Notes under the pieces: model-generated | Told to the model about the DNA's origin: nothing | Seen by the model: the letters and a program-made list of their open reading frames with translations, nothing else | The model's database searches: none | Shown: piece by piece, positions 17,037-25,706 of the stretch | Layout of the letters: every line of letters begins with the position of its first letter | How positions within the stretch are numbered: position 1 is the stretch's first letter | Origin: Paenibacillus sp. JNUCC32 | GTDB taxonomy: Bacteria; Bacillota; Bacilli; Paenibacillales; Paenibacillaceae | NCBI RefSeq assembly: GCF_014863545.1 | Contig: NZ_CP062260.1 | Coordinates: forward strand, 3,162,001-3,226,000 | Length of the DNA stretch: 64,000 bases | Reading direction: 5' to 3' | Program-made: the position numbers and the translations under genes

Positions 17037-17919
17037 GGGATCCCCCTACTTTTGGTTGAAGTAATGCATTGTCAATGAGACGGGTGCGGCCAAAACGCAC
17101 GGCCAGCGCCATGATGACGGTTCTGTCTTCATCCACAATGCGGTATGAATCTTCCACGGGCGCAAGCTCCGGGAAGGTGAGCAATTCCGCGTAATCGATA
17201 TCAGCGAGCGGAGAGCGGGATATATAATCCCGAAGATGAGCGCGGATCTCTCCTGCCGTCGTCGCTTGTCCCTGCCGGATTGCCTCCTGAGCCGTCCGCA
17301 GCGAGCCCGACAGCACAAGCGCCTGTTCCCGCTCTTCCGGCTTCAGATACACGTTGCGCGAGCTTAGGGCAAGGCCGTCGGATTCGCGAATGATCGGACA
17401 TGGCACGATGGTCACATCCATATTCAAATCCCGTACCATTTGTTCTATGACGGCCACCTGCTGGGCATCCTTCATCCCGAAGAAGGCATAGTCGGGCTTT
17501 ACGATATTGAACAATTTATTCACAACCGTGGTGACACCGTCAAAATGTCCGGGGCGGGAGGCCCCGCACAACAATGACGTAATTTCCGCTACGGCAATTT
17601 TGGTTTTGGTCGGCTGAGGGTACATTTCCTCTACCGCAGGAATGAATACCACGTCCACCCCTTCGGATTCCGCCAAGGCCAGGTCACGCGCTTCATCCCG
17701 AGGATAAGTTTCATAATCCTCGCCCGGTCCGAACTGAATCGGATTGACAAAGATGCTGCTGACCACCGTGCCTGACATTTCCCGCGCCTTGCGCATCAGG
17801 CTGGCGTGTCCTTCATGCAAATAACCCATCGTAGGCACGAGACCTACCGGTCCTCTGCCGGACTCCAGCCGATTCCGAAGCTCAGATCTTAAATCCGCAA
17901 TGCTGCGAATCACTTTCAT
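17029..17919 (-). CDS. panC: pantothenate synthetase
   Basis: A 296-aa cytosolic ligase joining pantoate and beta-alanine with ATP to AMP. The HIGH-like motif is [11 protein letters not shown] after VPTMGYL (near residue 30). [19 protein letters not shown] and [16 protein letters not shown] form the pantoate and ATP sites, and the KMSKS-like SSRNVYL is intact. It overlaps panB by 4 bp and panD by 8 bp, so the three proteins are translationally coupled. Confidence 0.97.
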   Translation of the reverse strand: MKVIRSIADLRSELRNRLESGRGPVGLVPTMGYLHEGHASLMRKAREMSGTVVSSIFVNPIQFGPGEDYETYPRDEARDLALAESEGVDVVFIPAVEEMYPQPTKTKIAVAEITSLLCGASRPGHFDGVTTVVNKLFNIVKPDYAFFGMKDAQQVAVIEQMVRDLNMDVTIVPCPIIRESDGLALSSRNVYLKPEEREQALVLSGSLRTAQEAIRQGQATTAGEIRAHLRDYISRSPLADIDYAELLTFPELAPVEDSYRIVDEDRTVIMALAVRFGRTRLIDNALLQPKVGGSHV

Positions 17920-18803
17920 GATGTCGTGCCCACCTTTTCCTTTTGGCTTCCATATAATGCCGTTGTCGTTTCGGAACCGGCATTGTTCTCCGTCTTGAAC
18001 ACATGCTCCTCGGCCGGGAATGCGCGGTCCTTCACTTCCTTCACATACTGCGTGATACCCTCGCGGATAACGGAGCCGACATCGGCGTAGGTTTTCACGA
18101 AGCGTTTGTCCCGATAAGGGGACGCGTATTTCAATATATCATGGAATACCAGCACTTGGCCGTCACAATAACGACCGGCGCCGATGCCAATGGTCGGGAT
18201 GCTCAGCGCTTTGGATATGTCAGCAGCCGCTTCTTCCGTAACCAGCTCCAACACGATAGCAAATGCGCCGGCCGCTTCAAGCGCCTTCGCATCGTTCATG
18301 AGCCGCTGCGCGTCTTGGGCATCCTTGCCTTGAATCCGGTATCCGCCGATCTGGTTTACCGACTGAGGCGTCAGCCCGATATGGCCCAGCACCGGGACTC
18401 CGGATTGTACGATCCGTTTTACGGTATCGGCGATTTCTTCGCCGCCCTCCATTTTTACGGCATGCGCATGACCTTCCTGCATCAATCGCCGCACGCCGCG
18501 CAAGCTTTCATCGATGCCTCCATGATAAGTCATGAACGGCATATCCGCTACGATGAACGTATCCTCGGCTCCGCGAGCGACGGCGCGCGTATGGTACACC
18601 ATGTCGTCCAGCGTAACGGGAATCGTGGAGTTATAACCCAGCACGACATTGCCGAGGGAATCGCCCACCAGTATCATATCAATATCCGCTTCTTCCGCCA
18701 GCTTGGCGGAAGGATAATCGTACGCGGTCAGCATCGTGATCGGTACGCCCTTCTTCTTCATGTTCTTCAATTTCACGATGTTCAGTGGTTGTTTGCCTGC
18801 CAT
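17916..18803 (-). CDS. panB: ketopantoate hydroxymethyltransferase
   Basis: A 295-aa TIM-barrel enzyme transferring a hydroxymethyl group from methylene-THF to 2-ketoisovalerate, the first committed step of pantothenate synthesis. MLTAYDYPSAKLAEEADID, the metal ligand Asp in LVGDSLGNV, VKMEGG and GHIGLTPQS are present. The start is the ATG at 18803 behind GGGAGGC; an upstream in-frame start lacks a ribosome site. Translation begins after a structured leader with an intrinsic terminator (see 18804-19039), so transcription is probably attenuated. Confidence 0.97.
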   Translation of the reverse strand: MAGKQPLNIVKLKNMKKKGVPITMLTAYDYPSAKLAEEADIDMILVGDSLGNVVLGYNSTIPVTLDDMVYHTRAVARGAEDTFIVADMPFMTYHGGIDESLRGVRRLMQEGHAHAVKMEGGEEIADTVKRIVQSGVPVLGHIGLTPQSVNQIGGYRIQGKDAQDAQRLMNDAKALEAAGAFAIVLELVTEEAAADISKALSIPTIGIGAGRYCDGQVLVFHDILKYASPYRDKRFVKTYADVGSVIREGITQYVKEVKDRAFPAEEHVFKTENNAGSETTTALYGSQKEKVGTTS

Positions 18804-19039
18804 TGTGACACAGCCTCCCTGTGTGATGTAGTTAGACACAATAAAAAAAACCTTTTAGCACGTACTTGCTAAAAAGTCCGAAAGGCAAAAAAGAGTCACT
18901 CGCGATCGTCCCTTCTGTCTCGGTCCTTTCGGCTCAGAGCAGAATCCAACGTAACCGGCATAACAGTTATGAAGGTGTTCTAAATCATAATTCCCATTTG
19001 CTGCAGAGTGCAATTCGCTCATGGCGATACCGCCTCTAT
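18804..19039 (-). ncRNA. structured 5' leader of panBCD, candidate attenuator or riboswitch
   Basis: About 235 nt of untranslated RNA precede panB. Visible elements in RNA order: a GGCG/CGCC hairpin near 19027, a CATAAC/GTTATG hairpin near 18965, then a stem TTCTG-CTC / GAG-A-CAGAA (18913-18944) with a bulged A and a CC-GAAA-GG tip. The last is the intrinsic terminator at 18843-18876. CCGAAAGG at the hairpin tip is exactly complementary to CCTTTCGG (18878-18885) beside the terminator, so an alternative pairing is possible. A conserved 'pan' RNA motif with bulged adenosines is known upstream of panB in Firmicutes; membership is suggested, not shown. A 66-codon ORF through the leader looks non-coding. 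Confidence 0.6.
18843..18876 (-). terminator. intrinsic terminator within the panB leader
   Basis: Stem CTTTTTAGCA / TGCTAAAAGG (18867-18876 with 18851-18860, one mismatch) followed by eight U, located 40 bp before the panB start. A terminator between promoter and first gene is the hallmark of attenuation. Confidence 0.8.
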
Positions 19040-19045
19040 AGTTGT

Positions 19046-19074
19046 AGTATATCAAATTCCAGCTCCGATTTCAC
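19046..19074 (-). promoter_or_regulatory. promoter of panBCD
   Basis: Minus-strand GTGAAA (-35, plus 19069-19074), 17-bp spacer, TATACT (-10, plus 19046-19051). The start site would be near 19039, just after birA ends, giving panBCD its own promoter. Confidence 0.55.
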
Positions 19075-19084
19075 CATGTTTCAT

Positions 19085-20074
19085 TTACCTGGTATTAAAA
19101 AGAATATCGCCCGAATACACGGGAACGAGTTCATCATGCTGGTTGCGGACCAGCAGAGCGCCGTCCTGGTTGAGTCCCGTCGCAATCCCGCTAAAACGGT
19201 CACGGGCCGTCTGTACTTGAACCTCGCGGCCCACCGTTCCGGATAAAGCTTCCCAGAGCGAGGCTACGGGCTCGAAGCCCTGCTCGTTGTACAATTCGTA
19301 TAAAACCTCCATCTCCGACATGATGGACTGGATCAGCGATGTCCGGTTGACGGTTTTCCCGCCGGCGATCCGAATCGACGTCGCAACGTTCCGCAATTCC
19401 TCCGGAAAATCCGCTTCTTTCAGATTCGCGCTGATTCCGATGCCGGCAATGCAGTAACGTACTCTTTCATCTTCGGTTGCGGACTCCAGCAGAATGCCGC
19501 AAACCTTTTTGCCCTGATACAGAATATCGTTCGGCCATTTGATGTCGGTTTGCACGCCGGCGGATTTAGCGATGGCGCGGCATACCGCCACGCCTGTCAA
19601 TAAGGTAAGCTGCTGGGTTAGATGCAGCGGCTGCTTCGGCCTGAGCACCAGGCTCATCCATATGCCTTTGCCTCTCGGGGAATGAAATTTCCTTCCCATT
19701 CTGCCCCGGCCGCCCGTCTGCTCTTCCGAGATGACAAGCGTGCCTTCGGCTGCCCCTTCTTCCGCCAACTGCCGGGCATCCTCCTGAGTTGACGTCGTTT
19801 TGTCCAGCAGCTTGATCGATTTGCCGAAGTACCGACTGGTCATGCCCGCTGTCAGTTGATCCCCGCTCAGTCGGTCCGGCTCGTCCAACATGCGGTAGCC
19901 AAGCCGCGGAACGGCCTCGAAATCATACCCTGCATTCCGAAGCTTATTGATCTGCTTCCATACGGCCGTCCGGCTGATGGACAATTTTCGGCTAATCTCT
20001 TCCCCGGACAGAAACTGACCGGCATTCTCCTGGAACATTTTCAGAAGTGCGTTGTCTTGATCATGATCCTTCAT
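19085..20074 (-). CDS. birA: bifunctional biotin--protein ligase / biotin operon repressor
   Basis: A 329-aa two-function protein. The N-terminal winged helix (about 1-70, FLSGEEISRKLSISRTAVWKQ) binds DNA. The ligase domain holds the biotinyl-AMP loop GGRGRMGRKFHSP near residue 125 and the KWPNDILYQGKKVCGILLE segment, followed by an SH3-like C-terminus. It attaches biotin to acetyl-CoA and pyruvate carboxylase. It overlaps cca by 14 bp and ends the long ypjD-to-birA gene run. No bio genes or BirA boxes are in the window. Confidence 0.95.
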   Translation of the reverse strand: MKDHDQDNALLKMFQENAGQFLSGEEISRKLSISRTAVWKQINKLRNAGYDFEAVPRLGYRMLDEPDRLSGDQLTAGMTSRYFGKSIKLLDKTTSTQEDARQLAEEGAAEGTLVISEEQTGGRGRMGRKFHSPRGKGIWMSLVLRPKQPLHLTQQLTLLTGVAVCRAIAKSAGVQTDIKWPNDILYQGKKVCGILLESATEDERVRYCIAGIGISANLKEADFPEELRNVATSIRIAGGKTVNRTSLIQSIMSEMEVLYELYNEQGFEPVASLWEALSGTVGREVQVQTARDRFSGIATGLNQDGALLVRNQHDELVPVYSGDILFNTR

Positions 20075-21359
20075 TATGAATTACCACCCGCTTTGCTTCT
20101 TCAATCAACGATTCCTTATCGTTGTTAATCAAACCTGCCGCCGCTTTCCCCAGCAGCAGCCCAAGAAGTTCCCCAAGCCATGGGCCTCCGCGTCTGCCCA
20201 GCGTCTCAAGCAATTCGCTGCCGGTGATGGCCAAATCCTTCAAGCTGCGGATCCGGAGATCCTGCAGCCACACGTCAAGCTGCCGGATGAAGGTCAGCGG
20301 AGCAGAAGACGCTCCCGCGTGATGCAAAGCCGTTTGCATTTCCAGCCATCCTTGGGCTGCCTCGACCCCGTAGGCAAGGACTAGACTGATCCACTTAAGC
20401 CTGCTGCTTTCGGCATCGCCCGCATTCGGTTGCTGCAGATAGGATTCATGCAGCGAGAGCAGTTTCACGATGGATTCACGCTGCTTATTGGAGAAGGTCC
20501 ATGATCGCAGCAGCTCCTCTGCTTGCTGAGCTGTAATGCCGCATCCGAGCAGGAGCAAGGACCAACGGATCGTCGCATGGTCCGGTTCAATCCGCTCCAT
20601 GGCTTCGATCGTCTTCCTATCATGCGTGGTATAGGGAAAGGGCGCTTTCATCCGGGAATGCAGTCCGCTCCGGACAAACATCTCCAATCCGCGCAGCGGG
20701 GACGGCCCAGCCAGAATTTTCTCGAATTCGCTGCGGATGCGTTCCATCGCAATCCATCCTAAGGTGTCTCTCTCCGAGAGGATCCCTCTCCATGTACGGA
20801 GTGCGATGGAGAAACCGAACACGGAGGCAAAACGGATGCAGCGCACCATGCGCAGGGCATCTTCGCGAAAACGAACACGGGCATCGCCCACGCAGCGAAT
20901 CACCTTCCGGTCAATATCCTCTCGTCCGCCGAAGGGGTCAACCCAGGAACCGTCAATTCCTCTGGCCATTGCGTTCATGGTGAAGTCGCGACGCCTCAAA
21001 TCTTCCTTCACTTCCCCGACGAAAGCGACCTCCGTCGGATGACGATGGTCCTCATAACCGCTCTCCACCCGATATGTCGTCACTTCAAAAGACTGGCCTT
21101 CCATCAGCACCGTCACGGTTCCGTGCTTGATTCCAGTTGGAATTACTTTGGGGAAGACGGAACAGGTGACTTCCGGCAAGGCCGAGGTGGTAATATCCAT
21201 GTCGCTGACCCTGCGCCCCATGTATTCATCACGGACACAGCCTCCGACCCAATACGCTTCATGTCCATGCCGAAGCAGAGTGCGGATCACATCCGCACTC
21301 CGCTCGGCCATGTCGGGGTCCGCGTTGCGCCATCGAATCGAATTATACATATCTGCCAT
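20061..21359 (-). CDS. cca: CCA-adding tRNA nucleotidyltransferase
   Basis: A 432-aa class II nucleotidyltransferase that builds or repairs the CCA 3' end of tRNAs. The N-terminal catalytic head has GGCVRDEYMGRRVSDMDI with the DxD metal pair, then RRRDFTMNAMA, and EDALRMVRCIRFASVFGF in the neck domain. The body and tail (about 200-432) are helical and weakly conserved. Starts at 21359 and overlaps birA at its end. Confidence 0.93.
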   Translation of the reverse strand: MADMYNSIRWRNADPDMAERSADVIRTLLRHGHEAYWVGGCVRDEYMGRRVSDMDITTSALPEVTCSVFPKVIPTGIKHGTVTVLMEGQSFEVTTYRVESGYEDHRHPTEVAFVGEVKEDLRRRDFTMNAMARGIDGSWVDPFGGREDIDRKVIRCVGDARVRFREDALRMVRCIRFASVFGFSIALRTWRGILSERDTLGWIAMERIRSEFEKILAGPSPLRGLEMFVRSGLHSRMKAPFPYTTHDRKTIEAMERIEPDHATIRWSLLLLGCGITAQQAEELLRSWTFSNKQRESIVKLLSLHESYLQQPNAGDAESSRLKWISLVLAYGVEAAQGWLEMQTALHHAGASSAPLTFIRQLDVWLQDLRIRSLKDLAITGSELLETLGRRGGPWLGELLGLLLGKAAAGLINNDKESLIEEAKRVVIHNEGS

Positions 21360-21403
21360 AGTTTCCCGTTCCTTTTATCCGAAAAACAACGAGAGGGTCG
21401 AGC

Positions 21404-22567
21404 TTAGCCGCAAACCGGCTTCAGCTCGCTAACCTCCCGTCCCAATACTCGGTAATAGATTTCCTCGTACTTGCCCCGTATCAATTCATTGCAGAACATC
21501 GTTTTGGAGCGCTGCAGGCATGCCTTGCGCAGCCGTTCGCTAAGGGCTTCATCCTTACATATTTCAAGCACGTGCTGAGCCATCGAATGCGTGTCTCCGA
21601 TTGGAGCCAGATACCCGGTTTCCCCATGGGTAACCAGCTCGGGAATGCCGCCTGCCGTGGATCCGACCGTTGGCACTCCGCACGCCATTGCTTCCAGGGC
21701 GACCAGGCCAAAGCTTTCTTTCTCGGATGGGAGCAGAAGCACGTCCGCCATCGAGATCACATGGGCAATCTCGTCTTGTTTGCCGAGAAAATGCACCTTG
21801 CTGCCAAGCCCCAGCTCATTGATCCGGCATTGGATCTTCGGAAGCTCTGGCCCTTCCCCGACTAACAGCAGTTTAGCGGGTATCTGCTCCTGCACCTGGG
21901 CGAATATTTCCAATACGTCGCCTACCCGTTTCACGGGACGGAAGTTGGAAATATGCATCATGATTTTTTCGTTCGGATCGGCATAATCATTACGCAGCGA
22001 TCTCGAATCACGCGGATAATACACCCGCGGATCCACGAAATTATAGGTAAGGTCGATGTCACGGCTTATATCCAGCAGCTCCCGCGTCTCACGAATAAGA
22101 TCCTGAGAAACGGCGGTAACGGCATCACTTTCATTAATGGCAAGCCGGATCAAATCCTTCAGCGACTCGTCCTGCGCCAGCACCGTAATATCGGTTCCGT
22201 GGAGCGTCGTAACGACTTTCAGCTGATCTCCGACCATCTGCTTGGCCAAGAAGGCACATACGGCATGCGGCACGGCATAGTGCACATGAAGCACGTCAAG
22301 CTGCTGCATTTTTGCCACCTGAGCCATTTTGGTTGCCAGCGAAAGGTCATATGGGGGATAACGAAACACATAATAGTCGTTTACTTCAACTTCATGATAA
22401 AAAATATTTTTATGGAAAGTTCCTAATCGGAACGGAATGCTGTGCGCGATAAAATGAACCTGGTGGCCTTGCTCCGCGAGGAGTTTGCCCAGCTCGGTCG
22501 CCACGACTCCTGACCCGCCGAGCGATGGGTAACAGGTAATGCCGATTTTTAATGGTTGTTGATTCAT
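21404..22567 (-). CDS. bshA: N-acetyl-alpha-D-glucosaminyl L-malate synthase
   Basis: A 387-aa GT-B fold, family 4 retaining glycosyltransferase catalysing the first step of bacillithiol synthesis, UDP-GlcNAc plus L-malate. YPSLGGSGVVATELGK near residue 13 binds the acceptor side. The donor site includes SNFRPVKRVGDV and the E-x7-E region PSEKESFGLVALEAMACG near residue 285. It lies next to bshB1, confirming pathway. Forms part of the ypjD-dapB-mgsA-bshB1-bshA-cca-birA run. Confidence 0.95.
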   Translation of the reverse strand: MNQQPLKIGITCYPSLGGSGVVATELGKLLAEQGHQVHFIAHSIPFRLGTFHKNIFYHEVEVNDYYVFRYPPYDLSLATKMAQVAKMQQLDVLHVHYAVPHAVCAFLAKQMVGDQLKVVTTLHGTDITVLAQDESLKDLIRLAINESDAVTAVSQDLIRETRELLDISRDIDLTYNFVDPRVYYPRDSRSLRNDYADPNEKIMMHISNFRPVKRVGDVLEIFAQVQEQIPAKLLLVGEGPELPKIQCRINELGLGSKVHFLGKQDEIAHVISMADVLLLPSEKESFGLVALEAMACGVPTVGSTAGGIPELVTHGETGYLAPIGDTHSMAQHVLEICKDEALSERLRKACLQRSKTMFCNELIRGKYEEIYYRVLGREVSELKPVCG

Positions 22568-22598
22568 GTCAGGCCTCCTTTATGTACGCCTCTATATA

Positions 22599-23306
22599 TT
22601 ATGCCTGCTTGGGGCCGAATAGATGAACAACATACGGACTTTTACAAGCAAAGCCCTCTGCATAAGGAATAAGCCTGCGCGCTCCAAGCAGTGAATCCCT
22701 GGCCCGCACACGCTCGATGTACCCCTCGGTCAACGGGGTTGAGACTGCATCTTCTTCAGCCTTCTCGAACTGGGAACGGTAACAAGACAAGGCCTGCTCC
22801 TTAACGCCGTAATGCTCCGTAACGTCAACGACCAAATCCGTTCTTCCGATATCGTTTATGAAATAAAAATAAAGCTCGTCCACCTTAACCGGCGGCTGCT
22901 CGGGCATGTATCGGCGAAGCTTGGCATTGAATACCGCTTCCTCAACCAACCGGCTGCAAGCGACATGGTCCGGATGGCGATCCTCCCAGTAGGGAGCAAA
23001 TACAATAGAAGGAGAAAACTTGCGAATTTCGGCCGTTACCCTTTCAATATGCTCCAGCGTCACGAACAAACCGCGATCCGGCAGCCCCAGATTCGTTCGG
23101 ACCTTGAGATCCAAAATACCGGCAGCTCGCTCTGCCTCCTGCTTGCGAAGATCGACGGTGCCGTTCGACGACATTTCCGCCTGCGTGAGATCGCAGATCC
23201 CGACCGACAGCCCAGCTGCCGTATGCTTTGCAATCGTTCCTGCCATTCCGATCTCGGCATCGTCTGCATGTGCTCCGAAGATTAATATGTCCAGTTTGGT
23301 GTTCAT
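22599..23306 (-). CDS. bshB1: bacillithiol biosynthesis deacetylase BshB1
   Basis: A 235-aa zinc-dependent LmbE/PIG-L fold deacetylase that removes the acetyl group from GlcNAc-malate. Metal-binding AHADDAEIG lies near residue 12 (H-x-D-D), the PDRGLF segment near residue 76, and the HPDHVACSRL motif near residue 110. It overlaps mgsA by one base and precedes bshA by 31 bp. Length matches the family. Confidence 0.95.
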   Translation of the reverse strand: MNTKLDILIFGAHADDAEIGMAGTIAKHTAAGLSVGICDLTQAEMSSNGTVDLRKQEAERAAGILDLKVRTNLGLPDRGLFVTLEHIERVTAEIRKFSPSIVFAPYWEDRHPDHVACSRLVEEAVFNAKLRRYMPEQPPVKVDELYFYFINDIGRTDLVVDVTEHYGVKEQALSCYRSQFEKAEEDAVSTPLTEGYIERVRARDSLLGARRLIPYAEGFACKSPYVVHLFGPKQA

Positions 23307-23725
23307 CAGCTATCCACACCCGGTTTATATTTATGAACGAGTTCGCGCCATGCAAAATCGCCGCGGTCCAGCGCCTTGACGAGAATCTCAGCCGTCGCCA
23401 CATTGGTAGCAAGCGGTATTCCCTGCACGTCGCACAAACGGAGGAGTGCATTGATGTCCGGTTCATGAGGCTGTGCCATCAACGGATCCCGAAGAAAAAT
23501 AATCAGGTCCATCTCATTGTCCGCCACAAGAGCTCCGATCTGCTGATCGCCGCCCAGCGGTCCCGAGGCAAAACGGTGAATGCTGAGTTTGGTTTGCTCC
23601 ATAATCCGGGTTCCCGTCGTTCCAGTCGAGTATAATTTATGATCTTCGAATACATTTTCATAAGCGATAACGAAATTGACCATTTCCTCTTTTTTGCGGT
23701 CATGCGCGATAAATGCAATATTCAT
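23306..23725 (-). CDS. mgsA: methylglyoxal synthase
   Basis: A 139-aa enzyme converting dihydroxyacetone phosphate to methylglyoxal and phosphate, a glycolytic bypass under phosphate limitation. [13 protein letters not shown] and the phosphate site STGTTGTRI are present, along with [11 protein letters not shown] and the catalytic Asp in IIFLRDPL. Placement beside bacillithiol genes is conserved in Bacillales; bacillithiol takes part in methylglyoxal detoxification. Confidence 0.96.
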   Translation of the reverse strand: MNIAFIAHDRKKEEMVNFVIAYENVFEDHKLYSTGTTGTRIMEQTKLSIHRFASGPLGGDQQIGALVADNEMDLIIFLRDPLMAQPHEPDINALLRLCDVQGIPLATNVATAEILVKALDRGDFAWRELVHKYKPGVDS

Positions 23726-23743
23726 AGTAATTTCTCCCCTATG

Positions 23744-24547
23744 TTAGTCAATAAAATGATCAAATCCATAGACCAATCCGGTGTAGCCCATTACCTTCTC
23801 TATAGCCATTTTCACGCCCGGCATATAAGCTGCACGTTCATACGAATCATGTCGGATCTTTAGGCTTTGACCGTAACCGCCAAAAATGACCTCCTGCTGG
23901 GCAAAAACGCCCGGCAGACGAACGCTGTGAATTCGGAAGCCGTTGTAATACCCGCCCCTTGCCCCTTCAATGACTTCCTCTTCCTTCGGATTGCCTTGAC
24001 GAATCTCCTCGCGGTTCGCCGCAATCATTTCCGCTGTTTTGATCGATGTTCCGGACGGAGCATCCAGCTTCTGGTCGCCATGGGTTTCGATAATTTCAAC
24101 GTGAGGCAAATATTTGGCCGCCTGGGCTGCAAATTTCATCATCAGAATGGCTCCGATGGAAAAGTTCGGCGCGATCAAACCGCCAATGTTCTGTTCCGTG
24201 CATTGCTTGTCCAGCTCTTCGATTTGCTCCGGCGTGAAGCCGGTCGTGCCCATGATCGGGCGAACGCCGTGCTTGATGGCCAACGCCGTATTGCTGTATG
24301 CAAATTGAGGCGCCGTAAAATCAACCATGACGTCCGGTTTGGACTCGACAAGCGCCATCTCCAGATCCGATGTCACCGTAATGCCGCAAGCAGGCAGACC
24401 TACCAACGTTCCTGCATCGGCACCCGCATCCGACAAACCGACGGCAGCAACCAGTTCCAGTTCCTCGTCGCCCAATACAAGCTTCACTACTTCTTTACCC
24501 ATACGGCCGCCGGCACCGACGACCGCAACTGTCCATTTGTTTGCCAT
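23744..24547 (-). CDS. dapB: 4-hydroxy-tetrahydrodipicolinate reductase
   Basis: A 267-aa NAD(P)H-dependent reductase of the lysine/diaminopimelate pathway, supplying peptidoglycan and dipicolinate precursors. The Rossmann motif VVGAGGRMGKEV lies near residue 8, and the substrate/catalytic segment is ETHGDQKLDAPSGTS. The first catalytic His and the Lys are kept; the second His of the usual HH pair is Gly here. MGTTGFT is intact. The ATG at 24547 is preferred (upstream GAGGAT); an in-frame upstream start has no ribosome site. TPR gene upstream by 11 bp, mgsA downstream by 18 bp. Confidence 0.95.
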   Translation of the reverse strand: MANKWTVAVVGAGGRMGKEVVKLVLGDEELELVAAVGLSDAGADAGTLVGLPACGITVTSDLEMALVESKPDVMVDFTAPQFAYSNTALAIKHGVRPIMGTTGFTPEQIEELDKQCTEQNIGGLIAPNFSIGAILMMKFAAQAAKYLPHVEIIETHGDQKLDAPSGTSIKTAEMIAANREEIRQGNPKEEEVIEGARGGYYNGFRIHSVRLPGVFAQQEVIFGGYGQSLKIRHDSYERAAYMPGVKMAIEKVMGYTGLVYGFDHFID

Positions 24548-24558
24548 GTTACATATCC

Positions 24559-25104
24559 TCACTTTCCATCCGATGCTGTATCCTGCATATATGATTTCAA
24601 GCGCTGTTTGAGTTCCTCCATAATATGCTGCAGCCCGCTCTCCTGCGGGTACAACGAAATTACCTCTTTAAGCGTGGTAATGGCGAGCGCATGCTCATCG
24701 AGTTCACTGTAAACAAGAGCAAGCCATACATAAGCCTGAGCATACAAAGGGTCCATGGCTACGGCGGATTTCAGATGTCCAACGGCTTGATACAATTCAG
24801 CCTTGGTCACATCCTTGCGGTTTTCCACCATTTTTCTTGCTCGCTGCACCAGCTCCGCAGCCTTGATATGCTGTAAATGAAGAGCATATTCCGGTTTGTC
24901 CGGCTGCAGCCTGACGGCTTCCTCCGCATGCGTAATCGCCATCTCCAGCTTGTTGCTTCTGCCGTAGGTAATGGAGCACCGATAATGCACTTCGGCATCT
25001 CCCGGATTCGCGATGATCGCTTGCTCAAACCAACGCAACGCTTCTTCGAAATCATTTTGAAGTATGCATCGATATGCTTTTTGTATATAACTTTCAGGTT
25101 TCAC
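24559..25104 (-). CDS. tetratricopeptide-repeat protein in the dapB cluster
   Basis: A 181-aa protein made almost entirely of TPR units: AYRCILQNDFEEALRWFEQ, HYRCSITYGRSNKLEMAIT, a variant pair around residues 85-120, and YVWLALVYSELDEHALAIT. The start is probably the GTG at 25104 with GGGAGG 8 bases upstream; a longer reading to 25140 lacks one. It has no enzyme motif. It is inserted between ypjD and dapB, which are adjacent in Bacillus subtilis. Confidence 0.75.
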   Translation of the reverse strand: MKPESYIQKAYRCILQNDFEEALRWFEQAIIANPGDAEVHYRCSITYGRSNKLEMAITHAEEAVRLQPDKPEYALHLQHIKAAELVQRARKMVENRKDVTKAELYQAVGHLKSAVAMDPLYAQAYVWLALVYSELDEHALAITTLKEVISLYPQESGLQHIMEELKQRLKSYMQDTASDGK

Positions 25105-25153
25105 GGGCTGTCCCTCCCCACAGCGGGTTTGGTACAGCATATGTAGCAGCTGC

Positions 25154-25483
25154 CTAATCGGTGTTTATTTTCGTCCAACGATCGGCATCGCGCGTAGAAA
25201 ATTTATGCATCACTTTATCATGCGCTTCCGCGAGATCGATGCCGAGGGAATTGGCAAAACAGATCGTAATAAACAATATATCTCCGAGCTCCATTTCGAT
25301 GGAATTTTCCGCTTCATCCGCTTTTTTCGGCTTCTCGCCGAACTGATGATTAACCTCTCGGGCGAGTTCCCCCACTTCTTCCGACATTCGGGCCATCATG
25401 GATAAAGGACTGAAATAACCTTCCTTGAATTGTGATATGTATCGATCGACTTCCTGCTGCATTTCAGCCATTGATTTTCCCAA
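25154..25483 (-). CDS. MazG-like nucleotide pyrophosphohydrolase, YpjD type
   Basis: A 109-aa all-alpha NTP pyrophosphohydrolase. Metal ligands appear as EEVGELAREV near residue 35 and the EMELGDILF (E-x3-D) segment near residue 64, as in MazG/YpjD proteins that hydrolyse (d)NTPs to monophosphates. TTG at 25483 with GGGAG 9 bases upstream is the likely start; ATG four codons later is possible. First gene of the ypjD-to-birA run. Confidence 0.88.
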   Translation of the reverse strand: MGKSMAEMQQEVDRYISQFKEGYFSPLSMMARMSEEVGELAREVNHQFGEKPKKADEAENSIEMELGDILFITICFANSLGIDLAEAHDKVMHKFSTRDADRWTKINTD

Positions 25484-25516
25484 GACTCTTAACTCCCTTC
25501 ACTGCACAGTCAGCCT

Positions 25517-25537
25517 CAGCTTGTAACCTTCAAGCTG
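25517..25537. repeat. inverted repeat in the ypjD/yitT divergent region
   Basis: CAGCTTG / CAAGCTG with a 7-base centre, in the 223-bp region between the divergent ypjD and YitT-family genes. No U-tract follows on either strand, so it looks more like an operator or an RNA hairpin near a 5' end than a terminator. No protein assignment. Confidence 0.4.
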
Positions 25538-25706
25538 GGGCAGTCTTCTCTCATACGAGCGATTGGTTTTAAACCTATGTTATCGTAAAGCGGATTTGAA
25601 AACAAATAATTTTTTATTGCTGAAACCATATCGGCGCATACTAGACAGGTGCGAAGCAATCTGCAGACAATCGGAAATATCCACTATTGGAAATGCGAGG
25701 GGTCTT

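Noticed and set aside
18855..19055. 66-codon minus-strand ORF upstream of panB
   Set aside because: It runs through the hairpins and the terminator of the panB leader, lacks a ribosome site, and has no coding character; the RNA explains it.
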